From: Rhodobacteraceae bacterium HTCC2083
Lineage (GTDB): Bacteria > Pseudomonadota > Alphaproteobacteria > Rhodobacterales > Rhodobacteraceae
Length of the DNA stretch: 64,000 nt
Direction: 5' to 3'
NCBI GenBank assembly: GCA_000156115.1
Contig: DS995276.1
Coordinates: 190,017 to 254,016, forward strand
Position numbers and translations under genes: made by a program. How positions within the stretch are numbered: position 1 is the stretch's first letter; each line of letters begins with the position of its first letter. Positions 38,050 through 45,731 of the stretch are shown here, in pieces. The notes beneath the pieces were generated by a model. The model did no database searches. It was not told the DNA's origin and saw nothing but the letters and a program-made list of their open reading frames with translations.

Positions 38050-38448
38050 ATGAATAAGAAAAAGCAAATTATCGGAGGGCCGCTAGAAATCGGTGGGCGG
38101 GTTTTGTCGCTCTCGCGAGCGATCCGCGCTGGCGATTTTGTATACCTCACAGGTCAAATCCCAATGAAAAACGGCGTCCCGATGACCGACGGTTCGGTTG
38201 AAGATCAAACACGCGCTGTGCTTGATGACATCACCGCCACTTTGGCCGAAGCTGGCTGCGTGCGCGATGACGTGATCAAGGCGATGGTCTGGCTTCGTGA
38301 TCGCAGTGATTTCGCAGGTTTCAATGCCGTTTATGGCGAATACTTCCCGATCGAACCGCCGATCCGCTCAGCAGTGGTGAGTGATCTGCTGGTAGATGCA
38401 CGTGTTGAGGTTGAGGTGGTTGCGTACCGCCCTTTAGACAATGCATAG
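38050..38448 (+). CDS. RidA-family (YjgF/YER057c) protein
   Basis: RidA/RutC-type protein of 132 residues: GDFVYLTGQIPM, the Arg-containing PPIRSAVV that binds the substrate carboxylate, and VEVEVVAYRP at the end. RidA proteins hydrolyse enamine/imine intermediates; RutC has a similar place in the pyrimidine pathway. ATG 38050 (MNKKKQ) is used; the frame extension to 37906 is not family sequence. It overlaps the next gene by 8 bp and opens the rightward operon. Confidence 0.9.
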   Translation: MNKKKQIIGGPLEIGGRVLSLSRAIRAGDFVYLTGQIPMKNGVPMTDGSVEDQTRAVLDDITATLAEAGCVRDDVIKAMVWLRDRSDFAGFNAVYGEYFPIEPPIRSAVVSDLLVDARVEVEVVAYRPLDNA

Positions 38449-39241
38449 AGCACCAGACGGCACCGCCTATGATCTAAATGGCCCTGACAATGCTCCAGTG
38501 GTCGTACTTATTCATGGTTTGGGATTGAACCGCGCGAGCTGGCAATGGACGGTGCCTGCGTTGACAGATCACTACCGCGTGCTCAGCTATGATCTTTATG
38601 GTCACGGGCAAAGCGCGCCGCCAAGTGACACACCCAACCTAACGTTTTTCTCGCAGCAATTATCCACCCTATTGGATCATTGCGGCATGGATACCGCCGT
38701 TCTTGCGGGCTTCTCACTTGGCGGAATGATCGCGCGCCGCTTCGCCCAAGATGCACCTGACCGCACAGACGCATTGGTGATACTGCATTCCCCACATAAG
38801 CGCAGCCCAGAAGCACAAGACGCCATTCTCAAACGCGTAGAACAGGCCTGCCTTGAGGGACCGAATTCCACTGTTGAAGCCGCTTTAGAGCGTTGGTTTA
38901 CACGTGATTTCAGGCAAGCCAACCCCGACATGATGGATACGGTTCGCCGCTGGGTCACCGCTAACGACATCGCCATTTATCACACGATCTACCGCGTTCT
39001 CGCGGATGGAATTGATGAAATCACCGCCCCTACCCCGCCGATTACATGCCCAACTTTGGTCATCACAGGCGACGAGGACTATGGCAATGGCCCAGAAATG
39101 ACCCATGCGATCGCGCGTGAAATAGACGGGGCTCAGACCATGATCTTGAGCGGGCTTCGTCACATGGCACTGGCCGAAGCCCCTGATGCAATTAACGCGC
39201 CCTTGCGATCCTTTCTTGAGAAATTGGACAGTCAAAAATGA
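38441..39241 (+). CDS. Alpha/beta hydrolase (RutD / enol-lactonase-like)
   Basis: Alpha/beta hydrolase of 266 residues with HGLGLNRASWQW (oxyanion), nucleophile elbow GFSLGGM, acid in ITGDEDYGNGPE and His in GLRHMALAEAP. It falls among 3-oxoadipate enol-lactonase-like hydrolases, the same broad group as RutD. Overlaps RidA upstream and the CaiB fusion downstream by 4 bp. Likely hydrolyses an ester, lactone, carbamate or thioester in the pathway. Confidence 0.9.
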   Translation: MHRAPDGTAYDLNGPDNAPVVVLIHGLGLNRASWQWTVPALTDHYRVLSYDLYGHGQSAPPSDTPNLTFFSQQLSTLLDHCGMDTAVLAGFSLGGMIARRFAQDAPDRTDALVILHSPHKRSPEAQDAILKRVEQACLEGPNSTVEAALERWFTRDFRQANPDMMDTVRRWVTANDIAIYHTIYRVLADGIDEITAPTPPITCPTLVITGDEDYGNGPEMTHAIAREIDGAQTMILSGLRHMALAEAPDAINAPLRSFLEKLDSQK

Positions 39242-41334
39242 GCACACAAATCCTCAAAGGTCTGCGCGTTTTGGACCTAAGCCGTATGTTGTCTGGCCCT
39301 TATTGCACCATGCATCTGGCCGATCACGGCGCGGAAGTGATCAAGATAGAAGCGGGCAGCGGTGATACAAGTCGTGGCAACGGCCCCTTTCGCGACGATG
39401 ATGTGAGCCATGAATGGGCAGGCTATTTTGTTAGCTTGAACCGTGGTAAGAAAAGCATTCAACTCGACCTTAAGACACCCGAAGGAAAAGCGCATTTTCG
39501 CGCGCTTGCCGCGAATGCAGATGTTATCGTCGAGAACTTTCGACCGGGCGTGATGGACCGGCTTGACCTGTCCTATGAATCGCTTTCGGCGGATAACCCA
39601 AAGCTGGTTTATGCTGCCATCCGAGGGTTTGGCGATCCACGCACAGGCGAGAGCCCCTATGCCAAATGGCCCTCCTACGATGTAGTTGCGCAGGCAATGG
39701 GCGGCTTGATGGCAATCACAGGAGCGAATGCGGATAGCCCGACCAAAACAGGCCCCGGTGTCGGCGATATTTTTGCAGGTATGGTGATGGCCTTTGGCAT
39801 CATGGCGGCGCTGCGCGAGGCTGATGCGACGGGAAAAGGTCAATTCGTAGACGTGGCGATGTATGACGCGATGATTTCACTGTGCGAACGTATGGTCTAT
39901 CTCCACGACATCACAGGAAAAGTGCCAGGCCCAGAAGGCAACGGGCATCCCTTCCTTAGCCCCTTCGGGCTCTACCCTGCTAAGGACGGCCAAATCGCGC
40001 TTGGTATTGTAGATGATGCGTTTTGGCAGCGTTTGGCAGAACTTATGCGGCAACCAGAGCTTGGCCCAGACCCTCGTTTTGCCACACGTGCGCAGCGAGC
40101 AAAAAACGCGGCTGAAATAGACCGTGTCGTTTCCGCATGGAGCTCGCAATTGAGCAAAGCAGAGTTGACTAGCCTACTCGGGGGGCAAGTTCCATTTGGC
40201 CCGCTCAACACGATTGCGGACATCGCCAATGATACACATGTGGCTTCGCGCGAAATGCTGGCAAAAGTCAGCGGTCCTGATCCATCCCAAAAACCTTGGA
40301 CGGTTGCGGCCAATCCATTGCGCTTTAGCGCACATGGTCATGGACCGTTGGCACCACCCCCTGCGCTTGGCGCGGACAACACGATGCTTGATAGCCTGAC
40401 ACCAAAAACGCCGATGGACCCCGAAATCAAACGGAGCCTGCGCGATGCCTTTGGCCGCTTTGCCACGGGCGTTACCATCGTAACTACGCGCCAAGAGGAC
40501 GGCACACCGCGTGGTTTTACAGCAAACTCTTTCACGTCAGTGTCTCTGGACCCGCCGCTCTTGCTTGTATGTATCGGCAAAGCAGCCCACTCTTGCGATA
40601 CCTTCGCCAGTTCCGAGCACTTCACAGTCAACATTCTGGCAGACGATCAAAAAGATGTCTCCGGGCTGTTCGCATCGCAATCAACACAGAAGTTCGACAT
40701 CGCAAAATGGCACGCCGATGAGCAGGACATGCCTGTCATTAACGGCGCACTCGCGAGCTTTAGCTGCACAAATCATAAGCTTGTGGATGCGGGCGATCAC
40801 CTTATCCTCATTGGCCGCGTCTTGGACTTTGAGACCGAAGACGGCAGACCGCTCGGATATTACAAAGGGTCATACTTTGACATTGGCCTCGACCGCGCTG
40901 TGACGGAGGCCGCTACAACAGGCGGCGGTACTGTCGCGGCGGTGCTGTCTCATGAAAATGGTTTGCTGCTCACCGAAGATGCGGACGGCAACCTTTTGCT
41001 GCCTACAGCACAGTCAATGAACGAATTAGTGCAGAGCTTCAAAGGGAGCGGCCTGACGCCGGAGCTCGCGCATCTCTATGCCGTTTACCAAGTAGGAGGC
41101 ACGAGCTCGCAGCGCATTGTGTATCATGGGGTCGTGCAAGGCACCCCAGGCAAAACACAAAATTTCTATGCTCTGGGAGAGCTGCCGTTTGAGCGTATTA
41201 ACGATAAGGCTGAACGCTCGCTTTTGCGTCGATATGCGAAGGAAAACCAACATGGCTCCTTTGGCATTTACCACGGAACAGAGGATGAAGGGGTCGTTCA
41301 CAGACTCGCCGGACACCACAAATACCACGTCTAA
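39238..41334 (+). CDS. CaiB-type CoA transferase fused to RutF-like flavin reductase
   Basis: A 698-residue fusion. Residues 1 to about 390 are a family III (CaiB/BaiF) CoA transferase with LSRMLSGPYCTMHLADHGAEV at the start and the region of the catalytic Asp in GPGVGDIFAGM. About 398-560 are a DIM6/NTAB-type flavin reductase (GRFATGVTIVTT, TANSFTSVSLDPPLLL, FTVNILADDQ). About 575-698 are a further domain seen in longer flavin reductases (GLLLTEDADG, Nudix-like in pattern). The frame is continuous with no stop at the join near 39238+1180. The parts are normally separate proteins. It could supply FMNH2 to the LLM enzyme and move CoA in the same operon. Confidence 0.88.
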   Translation: MSTQILKGLRVLDLSRMLSGPYCTMHLADHGAEVIKIEAGSGDTSRGNGPFRDDDVSHEWAGYFVSLNRGKKSIQLDLKTPEGKAHFRALAANADVIVENFRPGVMDRLDLSYESLSADNPKLVYAAIRGFGDPRTGESPYAKWPSYDVVAQAMGGLMAITGANADSPTKTGPGVGDIFAGMVMAFGIMAALREADATGKGQFVDVAMYDAMISLCERMVYLHDITGKVPGPEGNGHPFLSPFGLYPAKDGQIALGIVDDAFWQRLAELMRQPELGPDPRFATRAQRAKNAAEIDRVVSAWSSQLSKAELTSLLGGQVPFGPLNTIADIANDTHVASREMLAKVSGPDPSQKPWTVAANPLRFSAHGHGPLAPPPALGADNTMLDSLTPKTPMDPEIKRSLRDAFGRFATGVTIVTTRQEDGTPRGFTANSFTSVSLDPPLLLVCIGKAAHSCDTFASSEHFTVNILADDQKDVSGLFASQSTQKFDIAKWHADEQDMPVINGALASFSCTNHKLVDAGDHLILIGRVLDFETEDGRPLGYYKGSYFDIGLDRAVTEAATTGGGTVAAVLSHENGLLLTEDADGNLLLPTAQSMNELVQSFKGSGLTPELAHLYAVYQVGGTSSQRIVYHGVVQGTPGKTQNFYALGELPFERINDKAERSLLRRYAKENQHGSFGIYHGTEDEGVVHRLAGHHKYHV

Positions 41335-41346
41335 CAGGAGAATTAT

Positions 41347-41949
41347 ATGATACCGGAACTGCGCAAAATCGTCACCTTTGACGAAGACATCCACACCGAA
41401 GGCGGTCGCGCCTCTGACCCCGTCTTGCGCATGATTGGCGTTGCGGCTGTGGTTAAGAACCCTTGGGCGGGCCTCGGGTTTATTGAAGATCTGCAACCTG
41501 AAATCCGCCGTATGGCCCCTGTTTTAGGCGAACTGCTGTCGGATCGTTTGATTGAATTGGCCGGTTCCGGCGATGCGATCGAAGCCTACGGAAAAGCCTG
41601 TATTGCGGGTACTAGCTGCGAAGTCGAACATGCCTCAGCGCTCATTCACACTCTGCATTTCGGCAATTTCTACCGTGAAGCCGTCGGGGCCAAAAGCTAT
41701 CTTGGATTCACAAACACGCGCGGCCCCGCAAACACGCAAATTCAAATTCCACTCATGGACAAACACGATACGGGTCGCCGCTCGCATTATCTCACGGTTC
41801 AGTTTTCGATCTATGACGCACCGGCTGTTGACGAACTCGTCGTTGCGCTTGGCGCCGCGACGCGTGGGCGCCCACACCATCGGATTGGTGATCGCTATTC
41901 AGATTTGGCTTCTCTGGGCCGAGATGTAGAGAACCCCGCTGGGGTCTGA
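41347..41949 (+). CDS. DUF1185 'amino acid synthesis' family protein
   Basis: Protein of 200 residues matching DUF1185 in length and pattern: RKIVTFDEDIHTEGG at the start, AVVKNPWAG, YGKACIAGTSCEVEHASALIHT and ATRGRPHHRIGDRYSD at the end. The family is labelled 'amino acid synthesis' without a proven reaction and often travels with flavin reductases and LLM enzymes. A Shine-Dalgarno (AACAGGAGAA) precedes the ATG. Last gene of the rightward operon, with mobile-element remnants beginning about 30 bp downstream. Confidence 0.85.
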   Translation: MIPELRKIVTFDEDIHTEGGRASDPVLRMIGVAAVVKNPWAGLGFIEDLQPEIRRMAPVLGELLSDRLIELAGSGDAIEAYGKACIAGTSCEVEHASALIHTLHFGNFYREAVGAKSYLGFTNTRGPANTQIQIPLMDKHDTGRRSHYLTVQFSIYDAPAVDELVVALGAATRGRPHHRIGDRYSDLASLGRDVENPAGV

Positions 41950-41980
41950 CGGCGGGCTGGAAGTGGACCGGTCGCGGTTT

Positions 41981-42685
41981 GATTGGGATTGTTGCATTAG
42001 GGCTGTTTAGCCACGCTCATGTTTGTGATGTTGATCATGCCGCACAAATCGCCGTCCAAACATTACCGTTTCTCGCGTGATTTCATCCTTTGCGATATTC
42101 GTTGATACTCGCGGTACCCACTGCCTTACCAGTGTGCGGTCGTTCTTCTGACCGAACGCGATATTTCGGTCGCTCGATCAACTGTTTATCGTTGGGTACA
42201 GAAATTTGGACCAGAACTGACCAAACGAATCGGGAAAACCTGCACCGCGCGAGTGTCGATTGGCCTGTAGAAGATACCAACATTCGGCTTAAGGGTAGAT
42301 GGCGCTATCTATAGCGCGCCGTCGACGCAAGTGGTCAAATGGTCGATTTCAGACTGACCACGTGGCTGGACGCAAAAAGCTGCGAAAGCCTCTCTGAACA
42401 AGGCTATCGAACGTGTGCGACTGCAATGGACCGTAATGATCTGTATAGACAAGGCTCAAAGCTATCGACGTTTCATTCGTGAAATCAATTATCGTTATGA
42501 TCCGCATTTTGATTGTATTCGGCACGTCGACAAGAAGTGGCTCAACAACCGAATTGAAAGCGACCACGCTGCAATGAAGCGGTTCTTAGGATACCGGCAA
42601 AGCTTCCGTTCTTTGCGAAAAGTTAAAGTTGTGTTGATTTGCATAGAAATCTGCCCTGTCGCAGCATTTCTTGAGCCTCCCCCTT
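41981..42685 (+). mobile_element. IS6-family element, decayed and truncated
   Basis: The left end (TTGTTGCATTAGGGCTGTTTA region at about 41987) resembles IS6-family termini. The right end is lost where the IS3-type remnant begins at 42686. Insertion of the latter probably removed it. Confidence 0.65.
42037..42655 (+). pseudogene. IS6-family transposase, multiple stops
   Basis: Fragments of an IS6/IS26-type DDE transposase in order: MPHKSPSKHYRFSRDFIL, STVYRWVQKFGPELTKR, NKAIERVRLQ, CIDKAQSYRR, YRYDPHFDCIRHVDKKW and ESDHAAMKRFLGYRQSFRS. Several in-frame stops and shifts interrupt it, and the expected W-x-V-D-E-T-Y segment has become unreadable. An inactive relic. Confidence 0.85.
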
Positions 42686-42728
42686 TGAAGTGGTCCGCCC
42701 CTATAGTTAGGAAAGCGGAGGACCTGAG

Positions 42729-43007
42729 ATGGCCATTAAGAGACCAAAGCCCGAAGAGATTGTCGTGAAGTTACGGCAGGTTGAAGTTCTGATGGGGCAA
42801 GGCATGCCTCGGATTGACGCAATCAGACAGATCAGTGTGACTGAACAAACCTATTATCGCTGGAAGAAGAAGTATGGCGGAATGGGCACGGAACAACTCA
42901 AGGAATTAAAGCGCCTTCAGAAAGAGAACGAACGTCTTCGGCGTGCAGTTTCCGACCCGACGCTGGATAAGTTGATCTTAAGGGAGGCCGCATCGGGAAA
43001 CTTCTAA
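42729..43007 (+). CDS. IS3-family OrfA
   Basis: A 92-residue OrfA of the IS3 family, IS407 group. It has a helix-turn-helix (IDAIRQISVTEQTYYRWKKKYG) followed by a leucine-zipper-like coiled coil (LKELKRLQKENERLRRAV). A Shine-Dalgarno GGAGGACC precedes the ATG. It appears intact, but its orfB partner is deleted, so it cannot transpose alone. Confidence 0.85.
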   Translation: MAIKRPKPEEIVVKLRQVEVLMGQGMPRIDAIRQISVTEQTYYRWKKKYGGMGTEQLKELKRLQKENERLRRAVSDPTLDKLILREAASGNF

Positions 43008-43022
43008 GCCCCTCGCGCAGGC

Positions 43023-43343
43023 GTGCCAGCCTACATCCGTTCAGACAACGGCCCTGAGTTCATTGCTGAGGCCGTCAGAGATTGGATCAAAGCCGTGGGA
43101 GCCAAGACGGCTTATATAGAACCTGGATCACCCTGCGAGAACGGATACTGCGAAAGCTTCAACGGGAGAATGCGAGACGAGTTGCTGAACGGAGAAATCT
43201 TCTACTCGCTCCGAGAAGCCCAAATCATCATCGAAAGCTGGAGGAAACATTACAACACCAAGCGACCACACAGTGCATTGGGCTACCGCCCGCCTGCGCC
43301 AGAGGCCATCGTTCCGATGGACCAAAGGACGATCATGCACTAA
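43023..43343 (+). pseudogene. IS3-family OrfB, C-terminal part
   Basis: About 106 residues of the rve integrase core: [14 protein letters not shown] with the second catalytic Asp, [19 protein letters not shown] with the Glu, and [14 protein letters not shown]. The N-terminal 160-180 residues, including the first Asp, are missing between orfA and this fragment. Inactive. Confidence 0.85.
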
Positions 43344-43423
43344 CTTTCAAATTGGACCACTCAAGTGGGACTGCTCAGCAAAAAAAAGCACTCCACTTTC
43401 TGAGCACCCACACTAAAAGGCTT

Positions 43424-43567
43424 TCATGATGTATCAACTCTTTCGTTACCCATAGATAGGATCACTAAGCCAGCACCTTTGGTTTCGATCTGCTCTAACA
43501 AATCTCCCATGTAAGCCACAGCCCTCGCTAAGCGATCCAGTCTCGTACTCAACTGGAAGTTGCCATT
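43424..43567 (-). pseudogene. Serine recombinase (resolvase) fragment
   Basis: On the minus strand an open stretch reads RLDRLARAVAYMGDLLEQI, then ETKGAGLVILSMGNERVDTS and a stop. This is the conserved middle of the small serine resolvase/invertase catalytic domain, around the helix with L-D-R-L-A-R. The N-terminal Ser-containing part and the DNA-binding domain are absent. It is a relic of another mobile element in this cluster. Confidence 0.7.
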
Positions 43568-43822
43568 GATATGCTACGCGAAGACAACAAATCAGCCCTG
43601 CTCGCTTCGAGTATGTTTACTCCGGCAGCATCGCTGAACACGTTACACAATAAATTTAATGTAGATTATTAGACAGATTTTAATTTGAAAAATCTTTAAA
43701 ATCTGCAGTGTTCGGATTGTTTATTTGATCATAATTTAAGTTGAATGATGCTGAAGAGTAATCAGTCTTGCGGGGGTTTTGTCCCCCGACAATTTTTTCA
43801 AATAATGCGTTTCTCAATCGTT

Positions 43823-44113
43823 TTAAAGTTGAGACATTTGGCCCATTACAAACCCAATATTTTCATCAATCAATTGAGCGCCCTCTTCATGATTTCTTTC
43901 GCGTTCTTCCAAAACAGATCCGCGCTCTTTTTTGAAATCAGCTTCATTCGCATAAGTAGTAACCGAACCATGATGATTATCGTCAACTTTAAATAAGACA
44001 GTATCCTCAGCAATCATATTTGGCTTGCGGCCTCTTAACCAATCTTGGACAAAGGCATCTTCAGGCACACCATCTTTCCAAAACCATTTACTATAAACTA
44101 CAAACTTGGTCAT
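43823..44113 (-). CDS. Small protein, possibly dimeric alpha/beta-barrel fold
   Basis: Protein of 96 residues with a good Shine-Dalgarno (AAAGGAGCAATTCG before ATG). It opens with a beta strand (MTKFVVYSKWFW) and is rich in charged helix (DFKKERGSVLEERERNHEEG). I do not recognise it with certainty; size and pattern are compatible with small ABM/GYD-like proteins. It lies 38 bp after a GYD-domain gene on the same strand, in AT-rich DNA unlike the GC-richer operons to the left, so it is probably acquired. Confidence 0.7.
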   Translation of the reverse strand: MTKFVVYSKWFWKDGVPEDAFVQDWLRGRKPNMIAEDTVLFKVDDNHHGSVTTYANEADFKKERGSVLEERERNHEEGAQLIDENIGFVMGQMSQL

Positions 44114-44151
44114 CGAATTGCTCCTTTATCGTAGAATGCGGTTCACTTTTG

Positions 44152-44475
44152 TTAAGCGTTAGCTGGCACGTAGGCCTTCAGAATCCGCTGGGCTGCTGCG
44201 ACTACTGGCGCGTTATCAATACACTCATGAACTTCCAGGCTTGAAAAAGTACCAGAAGCGTGGGCCGCAGCCATGACGCCCATCATTGTCGTTGCATCAG
44301 GCACATTGAAATCGACAATAATATCCATTCTTCCGCGCATGAAACTCACATGATTAACTGAACCACCAGCTGCTTCAGCGACCGCCTTGACTGCGGCCAT
44401 TCTGTCCGAACCACCAATTATTCCCTTTGCTCCTTCTGAGTTGTAGGCACCCATCATTATCGCTCTAATCGACAT
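44152..44475 (-). CDS. GYD-domain protein
   Basis: Protein of 107 residues of the GYD family: AIMMGAYNSEGAKGI in the first strand and turn, DRMAAVKAVAEAAGG in the first helix, GRMDIIVDFNVPDATTMMGVM in the second half. GYD proteins are small dimeric alpha/beta proteins of unknown function, sometimes linked to monooxygenases. A strong Shine-Dalgarno (AAAAGGAGAAA) precedes ATG 44475. Pairs with the small gene downstream; a second GYD gene is at 60.7 kb. Confidence 0.83.
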   Translation of the reverse strand: MSIRAIMMGAYNSEGAKGIIGGSDRMAAVKAVAEAAGGSVNHVSFMRGRMDIIVDFNVPDATTMMGVMAAAHASGTFSSLEVHECIDNAPVVAAAQRILKAYVPANA

Positions 44476-44814
44476 CTATTTCTCCTTTTCTTAATTCAAT
44501 TTAAACGTTGTTATGGTACCTTGGGCGGAATGAATATCTACTATTAAAATTAAAGTGGTTTATACCCTATCATTTTCAAAACCTAATATGGATACACAAG
44601 TCATTGAATCATTGATGAAAAATACAAGATCTAATCGTAAAACTACGACGAAGCTGTCCGTGCAACATGAGTTCACGCTGTTGAGCAGTGCCCCAATCAA
44701 GCGCGTCGTCAGCAACTTACGGTTCACATGAACAGCCACATTGCCCATCGTCATATAAAGTTGGACGTAGTAGCGATCTGAGTACCAGAGGCTCTGGTTC
44801 GTTTGTGTGATTGA
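44476..44814. other. AT-rich gap without a gene
   Basis: It contains the promoter region of the GYD gene and AT-rich sequence; no supported reading frame, only a 64-codon frame without family features or a ribosome site. Confidence 0.4.
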
Positions 44815-45003
44815 TTATGCTGCTTGTTTTTGATGCTGCAAGCGGCTTTGTCGGACTGTCTATTTCTCGATCTTTTCCCTTCCTCTTAGGATGGCTTTAT
44901 CTCGCCCGAAGTAGACGCCTGCTGGTGTGACGTTGCTCAGGCTCTCGTGGTAGCGTTGATGATTGTAATGATCGACAAAGGCTTCGAATTTATCAGGCTT
45001 ACC
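44815..45003 (-). pseudogene. IS3-type integrase C-terminal fragment
   Basis: About 60 codons of the end of an IS3/IS481-type transposase: FEAFVDHYNHQRYHESL, VYFGRDKAILRGREKI, then an in-frame TAG, then RLQHQKQAA and the true stop. The rest is absent. It differs from the IS407-like remnant at 42.7 kb and marks a separate insertion. Confidence 0.75.
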
Positions 45004-45199
45004 ACTTCGAGGGCGCAGGCTCACGCCAACAACACACAGCCGCGCGTATGCGGGCGCGCAAGTAGAGGAAAAGTGTAAATATGGCATTACCTCTGACCTA
45101 ATAGATGATTTGGTGCCCATTTAATGTACCATTATTTTGATTTGGGCGCTGTGTTTAAACTTCGTTGAATAAATCAGGTGAAAGGCAGCCTTCCCATTA

Positions 45200-45451
45200 C
45201 CCCGAACGTTCTCAGCATCACGGCTCGGTTATAGGTATGCCATGAGCTGTGAAGCGGTCCAGCACCGCGACGCGGACTTTTACGCTTGATCACGCCGGCT
45301 GGCTACAGCCTTGGCGCAGTAGGGCATCGGGCGCGGCGAAACTGTATCAGCCTTGGTTGCCAATACGCCTGCGATGTTGGCGTGCTGTTACGGGCTGCCC
45401 ATACGCGACGGTGTTTGCACTAAGTAAACACGAACCTTGGTCCGTCTGTGA
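45200..45451 (+). pseudogene. Fragment of an AMP-forming acyl-CoA synthetase
   Basis: Starting at about 45275 one frame reads DFYA, stop, SRRLATALAQ, stop, GIGRGETVSALVANTPAML and YGLPIRDGV. It matches the N-terminal region of fatty-acid/DMSP-type acyl-CoA ligases (A-E-F-Y-x-R-x-x-R-L-A-x-A-L-A, then G-I-G-R-G-D-T-V). Three stops interrupt it, and the upstream part (about 45200-45270) is shifted. GC-rich like the host operons, it is host or related DNA stranded among mobile sequences. Confidence 0.6.
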
Positions 45452-45616
45452 TTGCGTTTAGCTGGGTCTGCAGCCCAAGAAGACAGGAAGTTCAGCGCAT
45501 CGGCACCGACCGGCGCGGTCCGCTTTGATCCGGAGACAGCCACAATCAAGAGGGGGAAATAAAGGGGGAAGTGATTTTCATGTTTTACTTAAAATCAACC
45601 ACTTAAGTCTAGAAAA

Positions 45617-45633
45617 TGGCGGAGGCTCAGGGA
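45617..45633. other. Candidate attachment site beside the integrase
   Basis: TGGCGGAGGCTCAGGGA equals the reverse complement of a serine-tRNA 3' end (acceptor stem with CCTCCGCCA and the start of the T-arm), but the match stops before the T-loop. Its place 99 bp before an integrase start fits an att half-site left by integration into a tRNA gene. No second copy was found by eye. Confidence 0.35.
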
Positions 45634-45731
45634 ATCTCTGCAATACCACTAACTCGATCATATTTCGTTGATACATTGAGGTTTTAGATCTATGCGTGTG
45701 TGCAAAACGTGTGTGCAATAGGTTCTCTTCA

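Larger units (their letters stand above)
42686..43364 (+). mobile_element. IS3-family (IS407-like) element with internal deletion
   Basis: Short imperfect terminal repeats TGAAGTGGTCC (42686) and GGACCACTCAA (to 43364) bound a 679-bp remnant of an element normally about 1.2 kb. OrfA is whole; the 5' and middle parts of orfB are gone. Confidence 0.75.

Noticed and set aside
45600-45700. A complete serine tRNA gene
   Set aside because: Only the 3' acceptor/T-arm edge is matched; the T-loop, anticodon arm and 5' half cannot be found, so it is at most an att remnant.
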